Source: Escallonia rubra (taxonomy: Eukaryota > Streptophyta > Magnoliopsida > Escalloniales > Escalloniaceae). From it: a stretch of 64,000 bases of DNA. The stretch is from positions 62,001 through 126,000 of the forward strand of contig JAVXUO010000519.1 of assembly GCA_033065855.1 (NCBI GenBank), in the 5' to 3' direction. The translations under genes were made by a program, and so were the position numbers. Below the pieces are notes generated by a model, which did not search any database, had not been told where the DNA came from, and saw nothing but the letters and a program-made list of their open reading frames with translations. This document shows, in pieces, positions 1-10,614 of the stretch. How positions within the stretch are numbered: the first letter of the stretch is position 1; each line of letters opens with the position of its first letter.

Positions 1-1555
1 AAAAATGTTGTTGATTCAATGACAATGATAAAAGAAAAAAAAAGGCATATGTTGAAGCTGGTTGTAATTGGAGACACACAACATGCATTCATAACATTGT
101 TCAATGTAGCCGATACTTTAATTGGATGTCCAGTCCCAAAATTGATACAGTTAAAATAGGTATACGACTTTCATGATTGTACAAGGTTAAACAACGACAA
201 CATCTAACACTAACGAGTTAAATACATAATGGAAAGGATCTTGAAAAAATGGAAGGCAAAGAATTGGTAGCACAAGATGGACAAAAAGACTGAATATGAC
301 AGAATCCAAGCAAGATGGGTAGCACAAGAAGTTCAAGAGTACTATCCGAACTACATGAGTAAAATATTTGAATGACAAATCAAGATCATGTGCACTCCAG
401 CCATGCAAAAAAGAAGCTTAAATTTAATGAAGATTAAAAAGATATTATATAGTACTGTTAATTAAGTTATATAAAAGTAAAACTGCATCTTGTCATTCTG
501 CATTTCCGTGTTGAAGTATGAAGTTTACTTATCTCGAGTATACATCATAAGCAAATCTAAAAGTTTACAACAACGAAGACATAAGTTGTTCATTTGAATT
601 CCTCCATTTGCTCTTCTTTCCGTCAACAACTTCGCACATTATGAGTGTGTTTGGATGTGAAGTTTTGAAATACTGGGTACTTTCAAATTCTATCATTTTG
701 AAATTCCTTCATTTACAAATCCTATCTTTACAAAATATTTAGTTTGAGAAATTTTTATTATTCTGTGAATTCTTATTGGGTATTTGTTAGTTATTTTTTT
801 GGATGAGTATTAATGCATTCAAGATTTTCCTTAAATAAATAAAAACAAAGAAACAAATAAGCCGTTAAAAGGCTCGGGAGCAAATATCCTAGAAATTAGG
901 TATAAGTTACTTAGTGGTTTTACAAATTACCTTTTGAACTGTGGATTTGGGGTCCCAAATTTTCAGTTAAACTAGTATTAACTCCGTGCGTTGCATACAT
1001 AACCAACAATGGCTAACTAAAAACTTATACTTTTATGTCGAATACTAATAACAAATAATGTTATTTTTACCTTTTTATGAGTTTTTTTTACCATTTATAG
1101 TAATAATGTTAAGAATCCCATATATTGAAGTTTTTACTAACAGAACTCACCTAGAACAATATAAAAAGTTATGCGATATAAAATAATAATAATATGAGAG
1201 ATAATTATACTTATATATAGATATATAATATTTTATATGCCATATAATAATGTAAAAGGAAGGAGATTAATTTTGTTAGATTGTGAAAATATATTAGAGT
1301 TGTATAAAATATTGGAAAGTTTCAAGATTTGAATAAGATATTGATTAGAATGAGATATAAATTTAAAATTTATGAGGGGGGGGGGGAGAGAGAGAGAGAG
1401 AGATTATTTTTAAGTGGGACATACTGTCGTGGAAGAGAGAGATACGTAAAATTTATATGATTGGTTGAATGCCAAATGGATTAAAGAGAGACATGCCAAG
1501 TAGGAAATAGAATGTTACATTCTCTCAACTTCGACTTTCATATATATATATATAT
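1..1555. other. AT-rich left flank, no gene recognised
   Basis: No open frame here resembles a known protein on either strand. A poly-G tract runs into a (GA)n microsatellite at about 1377-1402, and a (TA)n run at 1540-1560 leads directly into the MULE target site. The stretch at about 645-800 reads like a decayed short transposon (GTGTTTGGAT-type end), but no partner end could be fixed. Confidence 0.5.
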
Positions 1556-1564
1556 ATATATAAT
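1556..1564. repeat. MULE target-site duplication, left copy
   Basis: ATATATAAT directly abuts the left TIR and is identical to 10606-10614 beside the right TIR. It is the tail of a (TA)n run, so part of the match could be chance. Confidence 0.75.
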
Positions 1565-2124
1565 GGGGGCCGATCCCTGTCTACCGGTGGGAAAATTTTT
1601 AATTATCCACCGAACCGCAGCTAGGAGCAGCAGTTGGGAAAAAAGTGGAATAATGATGGAATAATGACGAAAAGTGGACGAGAAAATGAAAATATCATAA
1701 GAAAATGGAGAGAAAATCGAGAGAAAAAAGGAGAGAAAATGCAAAAAGCTGCGGTTGGCATTAATGGTGGTACGGCCCCATTCTTTCCTTCTTTCCTTGA
1801 CTATGTTAAAGTAATGGCCCCACGTGTTGCCCCATTCTTTCCTTCTTTCATGTATCTAATTAGTCTGCTTGACTATTGATTACCTTTGACCCTGAGGGAA
1901 TCAATCAATTAAAAATGAGTTGTTTATTTAATAAATCATGCCACTCGAGCCTAATTTTACGCTGTTTCCTACCATCACTCAATCCCTACTGCCCCCTTCC
2001 CCATGGCCCCCCCCCCCCCCTATAGTGATGCCACGTGGTGGCCCTTACCCCTCCGTGATGCCACGTGGCGTCCTTCCCTTCCCCCGGTGATGCCCCCACG
2101 TGGTGTCCTTCCCCCCCTCCTTCT
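1565..2124 (+). repeat. MULE left terminal inverted repeat
   Basis: This pairs in inverted orientation with 9673-10605. The outer ~200 bp (GGGGGCCGAT... through the GTGGAATAATGATGG and GAGAAAATGAAAATATCA blocks) aligns closely. The inner part (about 1986-2124) is a C-rich block with repeated CCACGTGG/CCACGTGGC palindromic cores, and its reverse complement lies at 9673-9810. The middle has diverged by indels, which makes the left TIR shorter than the right. A poly-T/pyrimidine-rich stretch follows at 2125-2290. Confidence 0.85.
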
Positions 2125-3176
2125 TTTTTTTTTTTTTTGCAGAGGCAGCTCAGGCCGCAGAGTCTTCTGCCATTTTTTTTTCTGCCACAGCCTTTGACCG
2201 CTCACTCACGGATTTTTTTTTCTCTGTCTTCTTTCTTTTCTCTCCCTCACTTTTCTCTCTTTATAATCCTTTCTCCCAGAACCCTTCTTCTGCACTCTAT
2301 CATCTTTACCAACTGTCTTCATACTCCATATATCACCTACATAGTCTCCACAACAATACAAACCAAAAAAATTTACGCTAGAAGATCGGTGGATAACCGC
2401 TAGAAGATCGGTGAATTTTTTCTTTAAATATATCAAGTCAAAACAAGTAAGTATTTTTAATTTCCTAATAATTCAATGTTAGGTTTATACAAATCAGCGT
2501 ATTACATTTATAGATTCCAAAATAGCGATTTTTTAAGGCGCCAAATATAGACAATTTTTCACGAATTTATAAAAAATAGCTAGAGCTAGATTTTGCCAAA
2601 GTACAAAAAGGAGACCCTAGTTATTCTTAAAGGATCTGTGTGAAGAAAAAATTTCAGATTTTTATAAAGACTGGAAAGGGGTTAACTGATACGGGGAATC
2701 TTGTAACTCTGCAGTGTATTTTAAAATATCAAGCTAGCGCGATTTCGCGCGAAAATTTTATGAGAACCCTAGGATGTTGGGAAGTTCCCTTCCCCAGGAA
2801 TTCGGCCCATTCTGAAGCCGTTACCTATTTGTTAACCCTACGGTTATTTAACCTAGGATTATATTTGATTTTGATGATAACTAACATTGTTGATTATGCT
2901 GTCTAACATGCATTGAGTTGATGAAGCAATGGAACAATCTCATACTCATGCAAACGGATTATTAGACGACCAACACGATCAAAGACTCTCAACGGAACGC
3001 ATCAAAGAGGAAATTCGACGATTGAAGTTTTCATGCTTTTATTTCCGTCTTTGTAAACTAGACATAGAGAGATGATCGTTACGATGACTGTATACCTAGA
3101 AATTGCCCATAGGTTTCCCTTGCATGCATAAAAGTTTTTCATGCTTTAAAAACAGGAAACTACATTTTCAGGGATG

Positions 3177-3383
3177 CAGTCGACTGCATTGGGATGCAGT
3201 CGACTGCATGTTGGGCAGTAGGGTATTACAGTCGACTGCATTGAATGCAGTCGACTGCAATACTTCCAGTAGCTCATTACAGTCGACTGCATTGCATTGC
3301 AGTCGACTGCAAGTTGGAATTTTGAAATTCCAACGGCTACTTTTTGGGTTACAGTCGACTGCAATGGGCATTGCAGTCGACTG
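3177..3383 (+). promoter_or_regulatory. Eight-copy palindrome array in the solo LTR
   Basis: The 10-bp core CAGTCGACTG, often extended to TGCAGTCGACTGCA, starts at 3177, 3197, 3229, 3248, 3280, 3300, 3352 and 3374. The copies form four pairs with 19-22 bp between starts within a pair and about 32 or 52 bp between pairs. The array ends about 65 bp upstream of the TATA box. The regular pairing suggests dimer binding sites or paired hairpins. Confidence 0.85.
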
Positions 3384-3447
3384 CATTTACCGTTTGGCGC
3401 ATTTAATGCCCTACCTACCCCCAAACGGTCATATTTATTCCCAGCTC

Positions 3448-3455
3448 TATAAATA
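3448..3455 (+). promoter_or_regulatory. TATA box of the solo LTR
   Basis: TATAAATA lies about 65 bp downstream of the palindrome array, in the position expected for an LTR promoter. Transcription would start near 3480 and read rightward through the MULE interior. Confidence 0.65.
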
Positions 3456-5543
3456 CTCATCTTGGGCATTGTTTTCAATCATCAATTGCATTCAAAGCTC
3501 TCCTATCTTTCATATTCTCAAAGATCAAAGCAATTGTTCAAATCTCTCTTGTTTTTCATTGATTTCTCATCCTTTTCAAGAGAGCATTTATTGTGAGCTT
3601 ACATTAGAGAGAGATACACTTTCATAAGTCATCATACACTCATCTCTCTTGTTCTAGTACTTCAACTTGTACTCATCTACTTCTTAAGAGTGAAATCTTG
3701 TACTCATTTCTTCATTGAAAGGTTCTTGTATCAAAGCTTGGGGTTGTCAAGCTTTGGAGCTTTGGGTTTGTCAAAGCTTGTTCTTGATGTGGGTATAGCA
3801 TCAAGGGATTGTAAGAGGTTCGATCTTGACCCGTAAGGAAGATCATACTAGTGGATTCTAGGGCCTTTCAAGGGACTTCCTTGAAGGGGTGGACGTAGGC
3901 TTGTGAGTATATCAAGCCGAACCATTTAATTCTCATTGTCAAGTATCTCTAAACCCTTCTCTCTTTACATTATTGTTTTACATATTGTGTTGAGATTGAT
4001 TGTTTGTTTACTTGAGTTTTTGAGATTAAGGTTTGTTGGTTGTTATATTTTAAAGTAGTCTTAAAACCCTATTCACCCCCCCCCTCTAGGGTTATTTTAT
4101 TGGTTTAACTATTTTTTTGGCCAACTGCCCTTTAAGCGCTCGATCTGGACACCGGTTCGGGATTTTTGGGCGAAACCTCCGTAAAATACTTTTTAGGTCA
4201 ATAATGAATTCAGGAAGCCTAAAATAGCATTTTGAAGCACTTTTGAGATTTTTCGATGCCATGGGGCATTTCGGTAATTCGCCGCCCCGAGAGGGGTATT
4301 TCAGTAATTTTACAGTGCTAAGTTTTTCAACGGACTTTTTAGTCCAGAAATGTAAGCAAAGCACCTGAAAGGTTGTTTTGAAGCTGATTTGGGACGCGTT
4401 ATTGTCGTTAAAGGTGAAAACTTAATTAGATAGTTTTTCACAAATTTATAAAAAATAGCTAGAGCTAGATTTTGCTAAAGTGCAAAAAAAAGACCCTAGT
4501 TATTCTTAAAGGATCTGTCTCAGGTAAAAATTTCAGATTTTTCCAAAGACTGAAAATGGGTTAACTGATATGGGGAATCTTGTAACTCTGCAGTGTATTT
4601 TAAAATATCAAGGTAGCGCGATTTCGCGCAAAAATTTTATGAGAACCCTAGGATGTTGGGAAGTTCCATTCCCCAGGAATTCGGCCCTTTTCGAAGCCGT
4701 TACCTATTTTTTTGGCCGAACGACCCTTTAAGCGCTCGATCCGGACACCGGTTCGGGATTTTTGGGCGAAACCTCCGTAAAATACTTTTTAGGTCAATAA
4801 TGAATTCAGGAAGCCTAAAATAGCATTTCGAAGCATTTTTGAGATTTTCTGATGCCAGGGGGCATTTCGGTAATTCGCCGCCCTGAGAGGGGTATTTCGG
4901 TAATTTTACAGTGCTAAGTTTTTCAACGGACTTTTTAGTCCAGAAATGTAAGCAAAGCACCTGAAAGGTTGTTTTGAAGCTGATTTGGGGCGCGTAGGGG
5001 TGATAATGAATCCCCGGGGGCATTTCGGTAAGTTGTCGCTCAGCGAGGGTATTTTGATAATTTAACATTGTAAAATTTTCCGACTAACTTTTAGTTCGGT
5101 TTCAGGGTGTAAGACACCCGGAAAGTTATTTTTTCCAGTTGTTCTGAGATGTTTGTTGGGGCGATGGCTGTCAGGGGGTATTTTGCATAAGTTGGGGGTG
5201 TTTTGGTAACTTTCCCCTTAAAATACCCTGAGGAAATATTTGGTATATAATTGACGTACTACATTTAAAAAGTGGTTTTAAAGCGGTTTTGTGGTGTTGG
5301 TGGTGTAGCGGGCATCGGGGGGTATATTGGTAAATTACCACATTGGCTCTAAATTTTAGGGAAGTAGAATAATAAAGCATTCGGAGTGGTGGGAAGTGAG
5401 GAATTGTTTTAATACATTGAAATAATGAGATAATGACTATTGGTAACGCGTTGGTAAGCTAGGTTTAAGATCCAGTTATATTTTTGGAATGTAAATATTA
5501 TGAACGCTAAGTTGGTTTACGATTATATTTAGTTCTTACAGAT

Positions 5544-5925
5544 ATGTATTTCAACCCCAGACCTCATGATACATCAATCCTATACGATGACGATGACCAC
5601 GTCGCGAGGTACGTATTTGACGGTGTCGAGAGGGGTGTTTTGGAAACACTTCAAAGCACAAGTCACCTCGAAGAGTAGGTACTGAACGAGGAACAAATAC
5701 AACTACTATACCGTCAAAATTTAGCTATGTTCACCGATTCCGGGATTTTGTCTCGACACGACGATTGCCTTATATCCGCTCTTGTTGAACGATGGAGGAG
5801 CGAGACGAACTCATTTCACTTTCGGTTTGGTGAAATGACAATTACATTAGAGGACGTCGGATTTATACTTGGAATCCCATGTCACGGCAAACCCATTACT
5901 TTGAGCAATGAGCGAAAAAAAAAGT
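5544..5925 (+). pseudogene. Plant mobile domain (PMD) fragment, truncated
   Basis: The plus-strand frame from ATG 5544 is open except for one in-frame TAG (5676-5678). It encodes the start of a PMD protein of the MAIN/MAIL1 and PP7-long-form kind: a short leader, then a segment with SGILSRHDDCLISALVERWR, HFRFGEMTITLEDVGFILGIP and CHGKP. The ...GEMT(I/V)TL(E/Q)DV..(I/L)LG(I/L)P pattern is the family hallmark. Coding similarity stops at about 5904, where a satellite-like array begins and supplies a stop within a few codons. PMDs are known both as host genes and as cargo of MULE and Ty3/gypsy elements. It runs opposite to the transposase. Too short to be functional. Confidence 0.75.
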
Positions 5926-7148
5926 GACAAAAAAATTACAACTTTTTTCGCAAGCTAAGAATTGCGCCTTAAAGTGTGCGCGAATAGGGGCGTCGTAGGA
6001 AAACCCAAAAAATAATTTGTCTCATTTTTTGCCGGAATTCATAGAAATGGGCTAACTAGCGTGTCTGAGGTGCAATGAGCGAAAAAAAAGTGACAAAAAA
6101 AATTACAACTTTTTTCGCAAGCTAAGAATTGGGCCTTAAAACGTGCGCGAATAGGGGCGTCGTAGGAAAACCCAAAAAAATAATTTGTCTCGTTTTTCGC
6201 CGAAATTCATAGAAATTGGCTAACTAGCGTGCCTGAGGTGCAATGAACGAAAAAAAAGTGACAAAAAAAATTACAACTTTTTTCGCAAGCTAAGAATTGG
6301 GCCTTAAAGCGTGCGCGAATAGGGGCGTTGTAGGAAAATTCAAAAAATAATTTGTCTCGTTTTTCGCCGAAATTCATAGAAATTGGCTAACTAGCGTGCC
6401 TGAGGTCTAATGAGCGAAAAAAAATTACAACTTTTTTCGCAAGCTAAGAATTGGGCCTTAAAGCGTGCTCAAATAAGAGCGTCGTAGAAAAACCCAAAAA
6501 ATAATTTGTCTCATTTTTCGCCAAAATTCATAGAAATGGGCTAAATAGCATGCCTGAGGTGCAATGAGCGAAAAAAAAGTGACAAAAAAAATTATAACTT
6601 TTTTCGCAAGCTAAGAATTGGGCCTTAAAACGTGCGCGAATAGGGGCGTCGTAGGAAAACCCAAAAAATAATTTGTCTCGTTTTTCGCCGAAATTCATAG
6701 AAATGGGCTAACTAGCGTGCCTGAGGTGCAATGAGCGAAAAAAAAGTGACTAAAAAAATTACAACTTTTTTCGCAAGCTAAGAATTGAGCCTTAAAGCGT
6801 GTGCGAATAGGGGCGTTGTAGGAAAATTCAAAAAATAATTTGTCTCGTTTTTCGCCGAAATTCATAGAAATGGGCTAACTAGCGTACCTGAGGTGCAATG
6901 AGCGAAAAAAAAGTGACAAAAAAATTTACAACTTTTTTCGCAAGCTAAGAATTGGGCTTTAAAGTGTGCGCAAATAGGGGCGTCGTAGGAAAACCCAAAA
7001 AATAATTTGTCTCGTTTTTCGCCGAAATTCATAGAAATGGGCTAACTAGCGTGCCTGATGTGCAATGAGCGAAAAAAAAGTGACAAATTTATTTTTGCAC
7101 TTTTTGCGCAAGTTAAGCATTGGGCCCTAAAGTGTGCCCGAATAGGCC
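5905..7148 (+). repeat. ~167-bp satellite-like tandem array, 7.5 units
   Basis: Units begin at about 5905, 6073, 6241, 6408, 6562, 6729, 6896 and 7063 with the motif CAATGAGCGAAAAAAAAGTG. The period is 167-168 bp, apart from one ~154-bp unit that lacks GTGACAAA. The last unit is partial and more diverged. Each unit contains GCGAAAAAA and TTTTTTCGC in inverted orientation about 30 bp apart, and a second TTTTTCGCCGAA block. Copies are highly similar, which points to recent amplification. The array lies between the PMD fragment and the transposase 3' end. Confidence 0.92.
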
Positions 7149-7260
7149 CTTCCAAAAATATCAATAATCCACAAACCAAATCACAAATTAAAGATTTCAC
7201 AAACCAAATCACAAATATAAACATTATAAAAGTTCAATTTATACAACTGAAACATTAATC

Positions 7261-9552
7261 CTAACACTCTTCCTCATCATCGTCCTTCTCGACCACACTG
7301 CCAGGTTCGATACCTAGCACTTTATAATGATTTCTCTTGTCATGGTCAGTCATCTTATTACACAACGCACACTTTCGCAATTTTTTTTGACCCGTTGCTT
7401 CTTCAATCGGATTCTTCATACGTATTATTCATTTTTCGCCCTTTTGTTTGAGAAATAATTGGATCAAAAATGTCGTCCTCTTCACCTTGCAGGCTAGTGC
7501 TGTCAATGACTGGCTGTGAAGCTCGATTGAATCTACCGGCTGGAGTCGTCCGAGGGTCCCGGCTTTCTGGTAATGCCATCCTAAATTGTGCATGCTTAGC
7601 CTTATCCCGTGCGGCTGCTTCAACTTGATACTTGTACCCATCAAATGTTGACGCTGCATCCATTGATAAACCGTGCATGATGTTACAAAGGTGATTATAT
7701 CGCAGCGTCTCAGATTGCTCGAAATCGACTGAAACATTAGGCACGTAAGGAATGTGACCGCGGACTCTATTGGCTTCCTTCGTCCACCGAGTCAAGATAT
7801 ACTCTGGAGGGATTTCACGAGGATTCTTGGTGCTAAAAACCCTCAACGCGTGTCGACAAAGTATACCTTTATGCTCAAACAGTTGACAGTTGCAATTAAG
7901 AAACCCGGTGTCCATACAAACAGCTACGGTAAAATGTCTTCTGTTCCTCGGCGCCGACGAAGAGCACGGATTGGCGAAATTCGTCACATTTGTCAAAGCA
8001 TAAACCTTGAGGTCCCTGGTGGAATACTCGTGCAACTTTGTCATGCTATATTGATTCGACTTTAGTAGTTCCTCTTGAAACAGTCTAAACATTTCCTTGG
8101 TATAGACTTGAGCCGCATGAGCCTCCAAAGGTGAAAAAACTACTATTTGTCTTTCTCTGTAAACCGTAGCCGCGTCGGCTTCTCTCTCAAGGAAAAATTG
8201 CCTGTCAAGGGCTTTTTGCATCTCTAGTACGAACTCTGTTATACTTGAAGCATGGCTTACGTACCCATCAAAGAATGAATTCATACCTTCGCTTCTCGAG
8301 GTCGTAGTCATTTCGGCTGTAAAAAACTTCTTGGTGTAGGCACCGACCCACTGTGTCTTGATCTCATACAACGATTGTAACCATTCATGATTGTGCAAAG
8401 AGTAGTCATACATTAACTTGGCCCACCTCTCCTCGAACACGTCTACCATCAACGATATCTTCACACATGTATTAAAGTCAGTCTTGAATGTTGGATGGTG
8501 GGCATATACATTGTGAAGCCGTTCGGGATATTTGTTGCTTATGTGCCATGTGCATAGGCCATGGTGAGTATCTGGCAGGACCCTAGCGATTGTATTTTTC
8601 ATTGCCAGATCTTGGTCGGTGATGATGGTCTTTGGAGGAATATGATACATTGCTTTAAGCCACGTTTCAAATAACCACGTAAATGACTCCTCCGTCTCAT
8701 CCTTAAGCAGGGCAAAGCAAACAATATTGACTGATAGTGGTGGTTCACCCCGGTGAACGGAGCAAAAGGCATAGAGTACTTATTTGTGCGGTATGTGGTG
8801 TCAAACGTCACAACATCCCCAAAATTTTGGTAAGTAGCTCTAGAATGGGCATCCGCCCAAAATATAGTACTAATGTGGTTCTCATCATCCAGTCGAAGAC
8901 TGTAGAAAAAGCCAGAATTCTCACTCTGAAGGCTCCTGAAGATATCAAGTGTAGCTTGAGAATCACTCTTACCGAAAGACTCTCTCCTCTGAGCACGAAG
9001 TTGATTTTGAAGGTCTACGTCGTTGAAACTCAACTTGTCAATCCCCCCAGCCTGGCTTGAGAAAACCCCCATCATTCTAGAAGGTGGAATTTTAGCCTCG
9101 GCCAATATAAATATCAGTTCCCTGTGTGCCGTGCTTATTTGTCGGTGCTGATGAATTTGACCAATCTTACTATGGGTCGTCAACTGATGATTATGGCTCA
9201 ACTCCACTCCCGTCACAACCCAATGATTTTTATTTTTCCGGTGTACTGCATACACATGGGCCTTGCAGCCGGTACCCGAAAATGTGTCCCACTTTCTTTG
9301 TCTTGATGGCTCTTCGTCACTGATCCGAACAACCGGGGGTACATGCGGTCCTCCTCTATGACACTCAAATAGTCTTTCACAAATTTGATCTGTATTCACC
9401 CGTTTTCTACTCGTCTTAATTCTAATACCGAAACCTATCGTTTTCGAATATGCTCTATAGTATGCTTCAACTTCGTCCAGTCTTTGAAAAACTTGACCCA
9501 AATAAGGTGGATCAGAACCTTCACAAAAATTATTTCCTCCAGTTGCATCCAT
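7261..9552 (-). pseudogene. FAR1/FRS-type MULE transposase with two frameshifts
   Basis: Domain order on the minus strand: FAR1 DNA-binding domain (from about residue 25, with YYRAYSKTIGFGIRI, conserved Cys and SHNH); MULE transposase core with catalytic Asp in VTFDTTY, second Asp in TDQD followed by C-x2-H, and the Glu in SRSEGMNSFF; SWIM zinc finger CNCQLFEHKGILCRH; and a C-terminal CALC...H zinc-knuckle-like motif ending in an acidic tail and TAG at 7261. The start ATG is at 9552-9550. One frameshift lies at about 8722-8728, between HHYQS and the residues leading to FALLKDE. A second lies at about 7405-7435, before the zinc knuckle. No introns are needed. The family includes transposases such as Jittery and the domesticated FHY3/FAR1 transcription factors. 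Its place inside MULE TIRs argues for transposase rather than a host FRS gene. Assembly error is an alternative for the frameshifts. Confidence 0.85.
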
Positions 9553-9672
9553 ATTTATATTGAAATCTAAAAAATAAAAATTATATCATTCTCTACAAGT
9601 CATAAAATTAAATAAAAGAAGAATAAAAATTATTTAAAAGTCATTCGGAAAATTTGTGTAATGTAAAATTAC

Positions 9673-10605
9673 CAATGGAGGGGGGAAGGACACCACGTGG
9701 GGGGCATCACCGGGGGAAGGGGAAGGACGCCACGTGGCATCACGGAGGGGTAAGGGCCACCACGTGGCATCACAGTAGGGGGAAGGGGGGGCCATGCGGG
9801 GAAGGGGGCACACGTGGGGGCCATCACAGGGGGCACGCCAGCCGTACCACCATTAATGCCAACCGCACCTCCTAGTTCCGGTTGGGGGAAGGGAGGCCAT
9901 GGGGGGAAGGGGGCACACGTGGGGGGGTGGGGGCCATCACGGGGCTGTCGTACATGCATGAAACAAGTAACTCTCACGATTGACTACATTAGGCAAGACA
10001 TTTCTTTGCCCAACAGCAAAATTTTATAGATGTCCATCAAACAACTCAGTACTCCTTATTACCAAAATTCTTGCACCACAGCTGCGAAGGAATCGGGCGA
10101 ACCGGAGTATGTGGTCGTTGCTGCAAGGAAACAGTATCTATATTGGTAAGTGAACATGAAATCGTACCATGCACACTATAGTATGAAAATCAACATTTAC
10201 TTGCAGTCCTAGAATTGATCTATTAATGGTCTGCCTACAAGGATAACAAGATAGATACCTGCATATGTATTTTCTCAAGGTACATAAGGAATAAATGATT
10301 GTGAAAAGGCCTACAAAAATCAATGCAATCAGGTTTTAAGTAGGGCCCAAAAGATACTCAGTAGCCTTGTTTTAGGAAGAAGAAAAGAAAAAATTGCAAC
10401 TTTGCCACCATTAATGCCAACCGCACCTCCTAGGTGCGGGCGGTTAGGCTTTTTGCATTTTCTCTCCCATTTTTTCGTGATATTTTCATTTTCTCGTCCA
10501 CTTTTTGTCATTATTCAATCATTATTCCACTTTTTTCCTAACCGTGGCTCCTGCGGTTCGGTGGATAATTAAAATTTTTCTCACCGGTAGACAGGAATCG
10601 GCCCC
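9673..10605 (-). repeat. MULE right terminal inverted repeat
   Basis: Reverse complement of the left TIR in its outer part (about 10385-10605) and inner part (about 9673-9810). About 400 bp between them (9975-10385) has no counterpart in the left TIR and may be a later insertion. Several CACGTGG (G-box-like) cores recur. In MULEs the TIR next to the transposase usually supplies its promoter, and this one lies directly upstream of the transposase start at 9552. Confidence 0.82.
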
Positions 10606-10614
10606 ATATATAAT
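10606..10614. repeat. MULE target-site duplication, right copy
   Basis: ATATATAAT follows the right TIR end (...GGCCCC) and matches 1556-1564 exactly. Confidence 0.75.

Larger units (their letters stand above)
2830..4108 (+). mobile_element. Solo LTR, Sirevirus-like (Ty1/copia)
   Basis: A 1,279-bp insertion flanked by 5-bp direct repeats CTATT (2825-2829 and 4109-4113). The empty site survives in the adjacent duplicate at 4704 onward, where CTATTTTTTTGGCC is uninterrupted. The insertion starts TGTTAACC and ends GGTTTAA, a near-inverted pair lacking the usual final CA. It carries eight copies of the palindrome CAGTCGACTG upstream of a TATAAATA box, and a C-run with TCTAGGG close to its 3' end. 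Known family background: Sirevirus LTRs typically carry tandem palindromic motifs upstream of the transcription start. No internal gag-pol is present, so this is a solo LTR left by recombination. Confidence 0.8.
2553..5000 (+). repeat. ~594-bp tandem duplication, first unit split by an LTR
   Basis: Unit A occupies 2553-2829 and resumes at 4109-4429. Unit B runs from 4430 to about 5000. Shared blocks include AAAAATAGCTAGAGCTAGAT, a GCGCGATTTCGCGC palindrome, AGGATGTTGGGAAGTTCC and GCTCGATC(T/C)GGACACCGG. With the solo LTR removed, the period is about 594 bp. Further degenerate GGGGGCATTTCGGTAA-type motifs continue to about 5240. The duplication predates the LTR insertion, because only unit A is interrupted. 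No coding function is apparent; the minus-strand open frames in it are incidental. Confidence 0.85.
1565..10605 (-). mobile_element. ~9.0 kb Mutator-like element (MULE) with long TIRs
   Basis: The outer ends are inverted copies of each other: the left end begins GGGGGCCGATCCCTGTCTAC and the right end, reverse-complemented, begins GGGGCCGATTCCTGTCTACC. The similarity continues inward for hundreds of bases. Identical 9-bp direct repeats (ATATATAAT, 1556-1564 and 10606-10614) flank it, and 9 bp is the usual Mutator target-duplication size. The strand follows the internal FAR1-type transposase, whose 5' end faces the right TIR. The element also contains a PMD fragment, a satellite-like array, a tandem duplication and a nested solo LTR. 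Because the transposase is frameshifted, this copy is probably non-autonomous now. The left target site lies in a TA-repeat, so the duplication is slightly less decisive than in unique sequence. Confidence 0.88.

Noticed and set aside
2003-2403. Overlapping open frames rich in Pro/Phe
   Set aside because: They lie in the C- and T-rich inner TIR of the MULE. Frames stay open only because of skewed composition, and all frames look alike.
3103-3627. 174-aa open frame with repeated VDC/LQST peptides
   Set aside because: The repeats are translations of the CAGTCGACTG palindromes in the solo LTR promoter; both strands give similar frames.
4092-5068. Two similar minus-strand open frames (90 and 122 aa)
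   Set aside because: They arise from the 594-bp tandem duplication and match no known family. Similarity between them is explained by the DNA repeat.
7754-9323. Plus-strand open frames inside the transposase
   Set aside because: Shadows of the minus-strand FAR1/MULE coding sequence.
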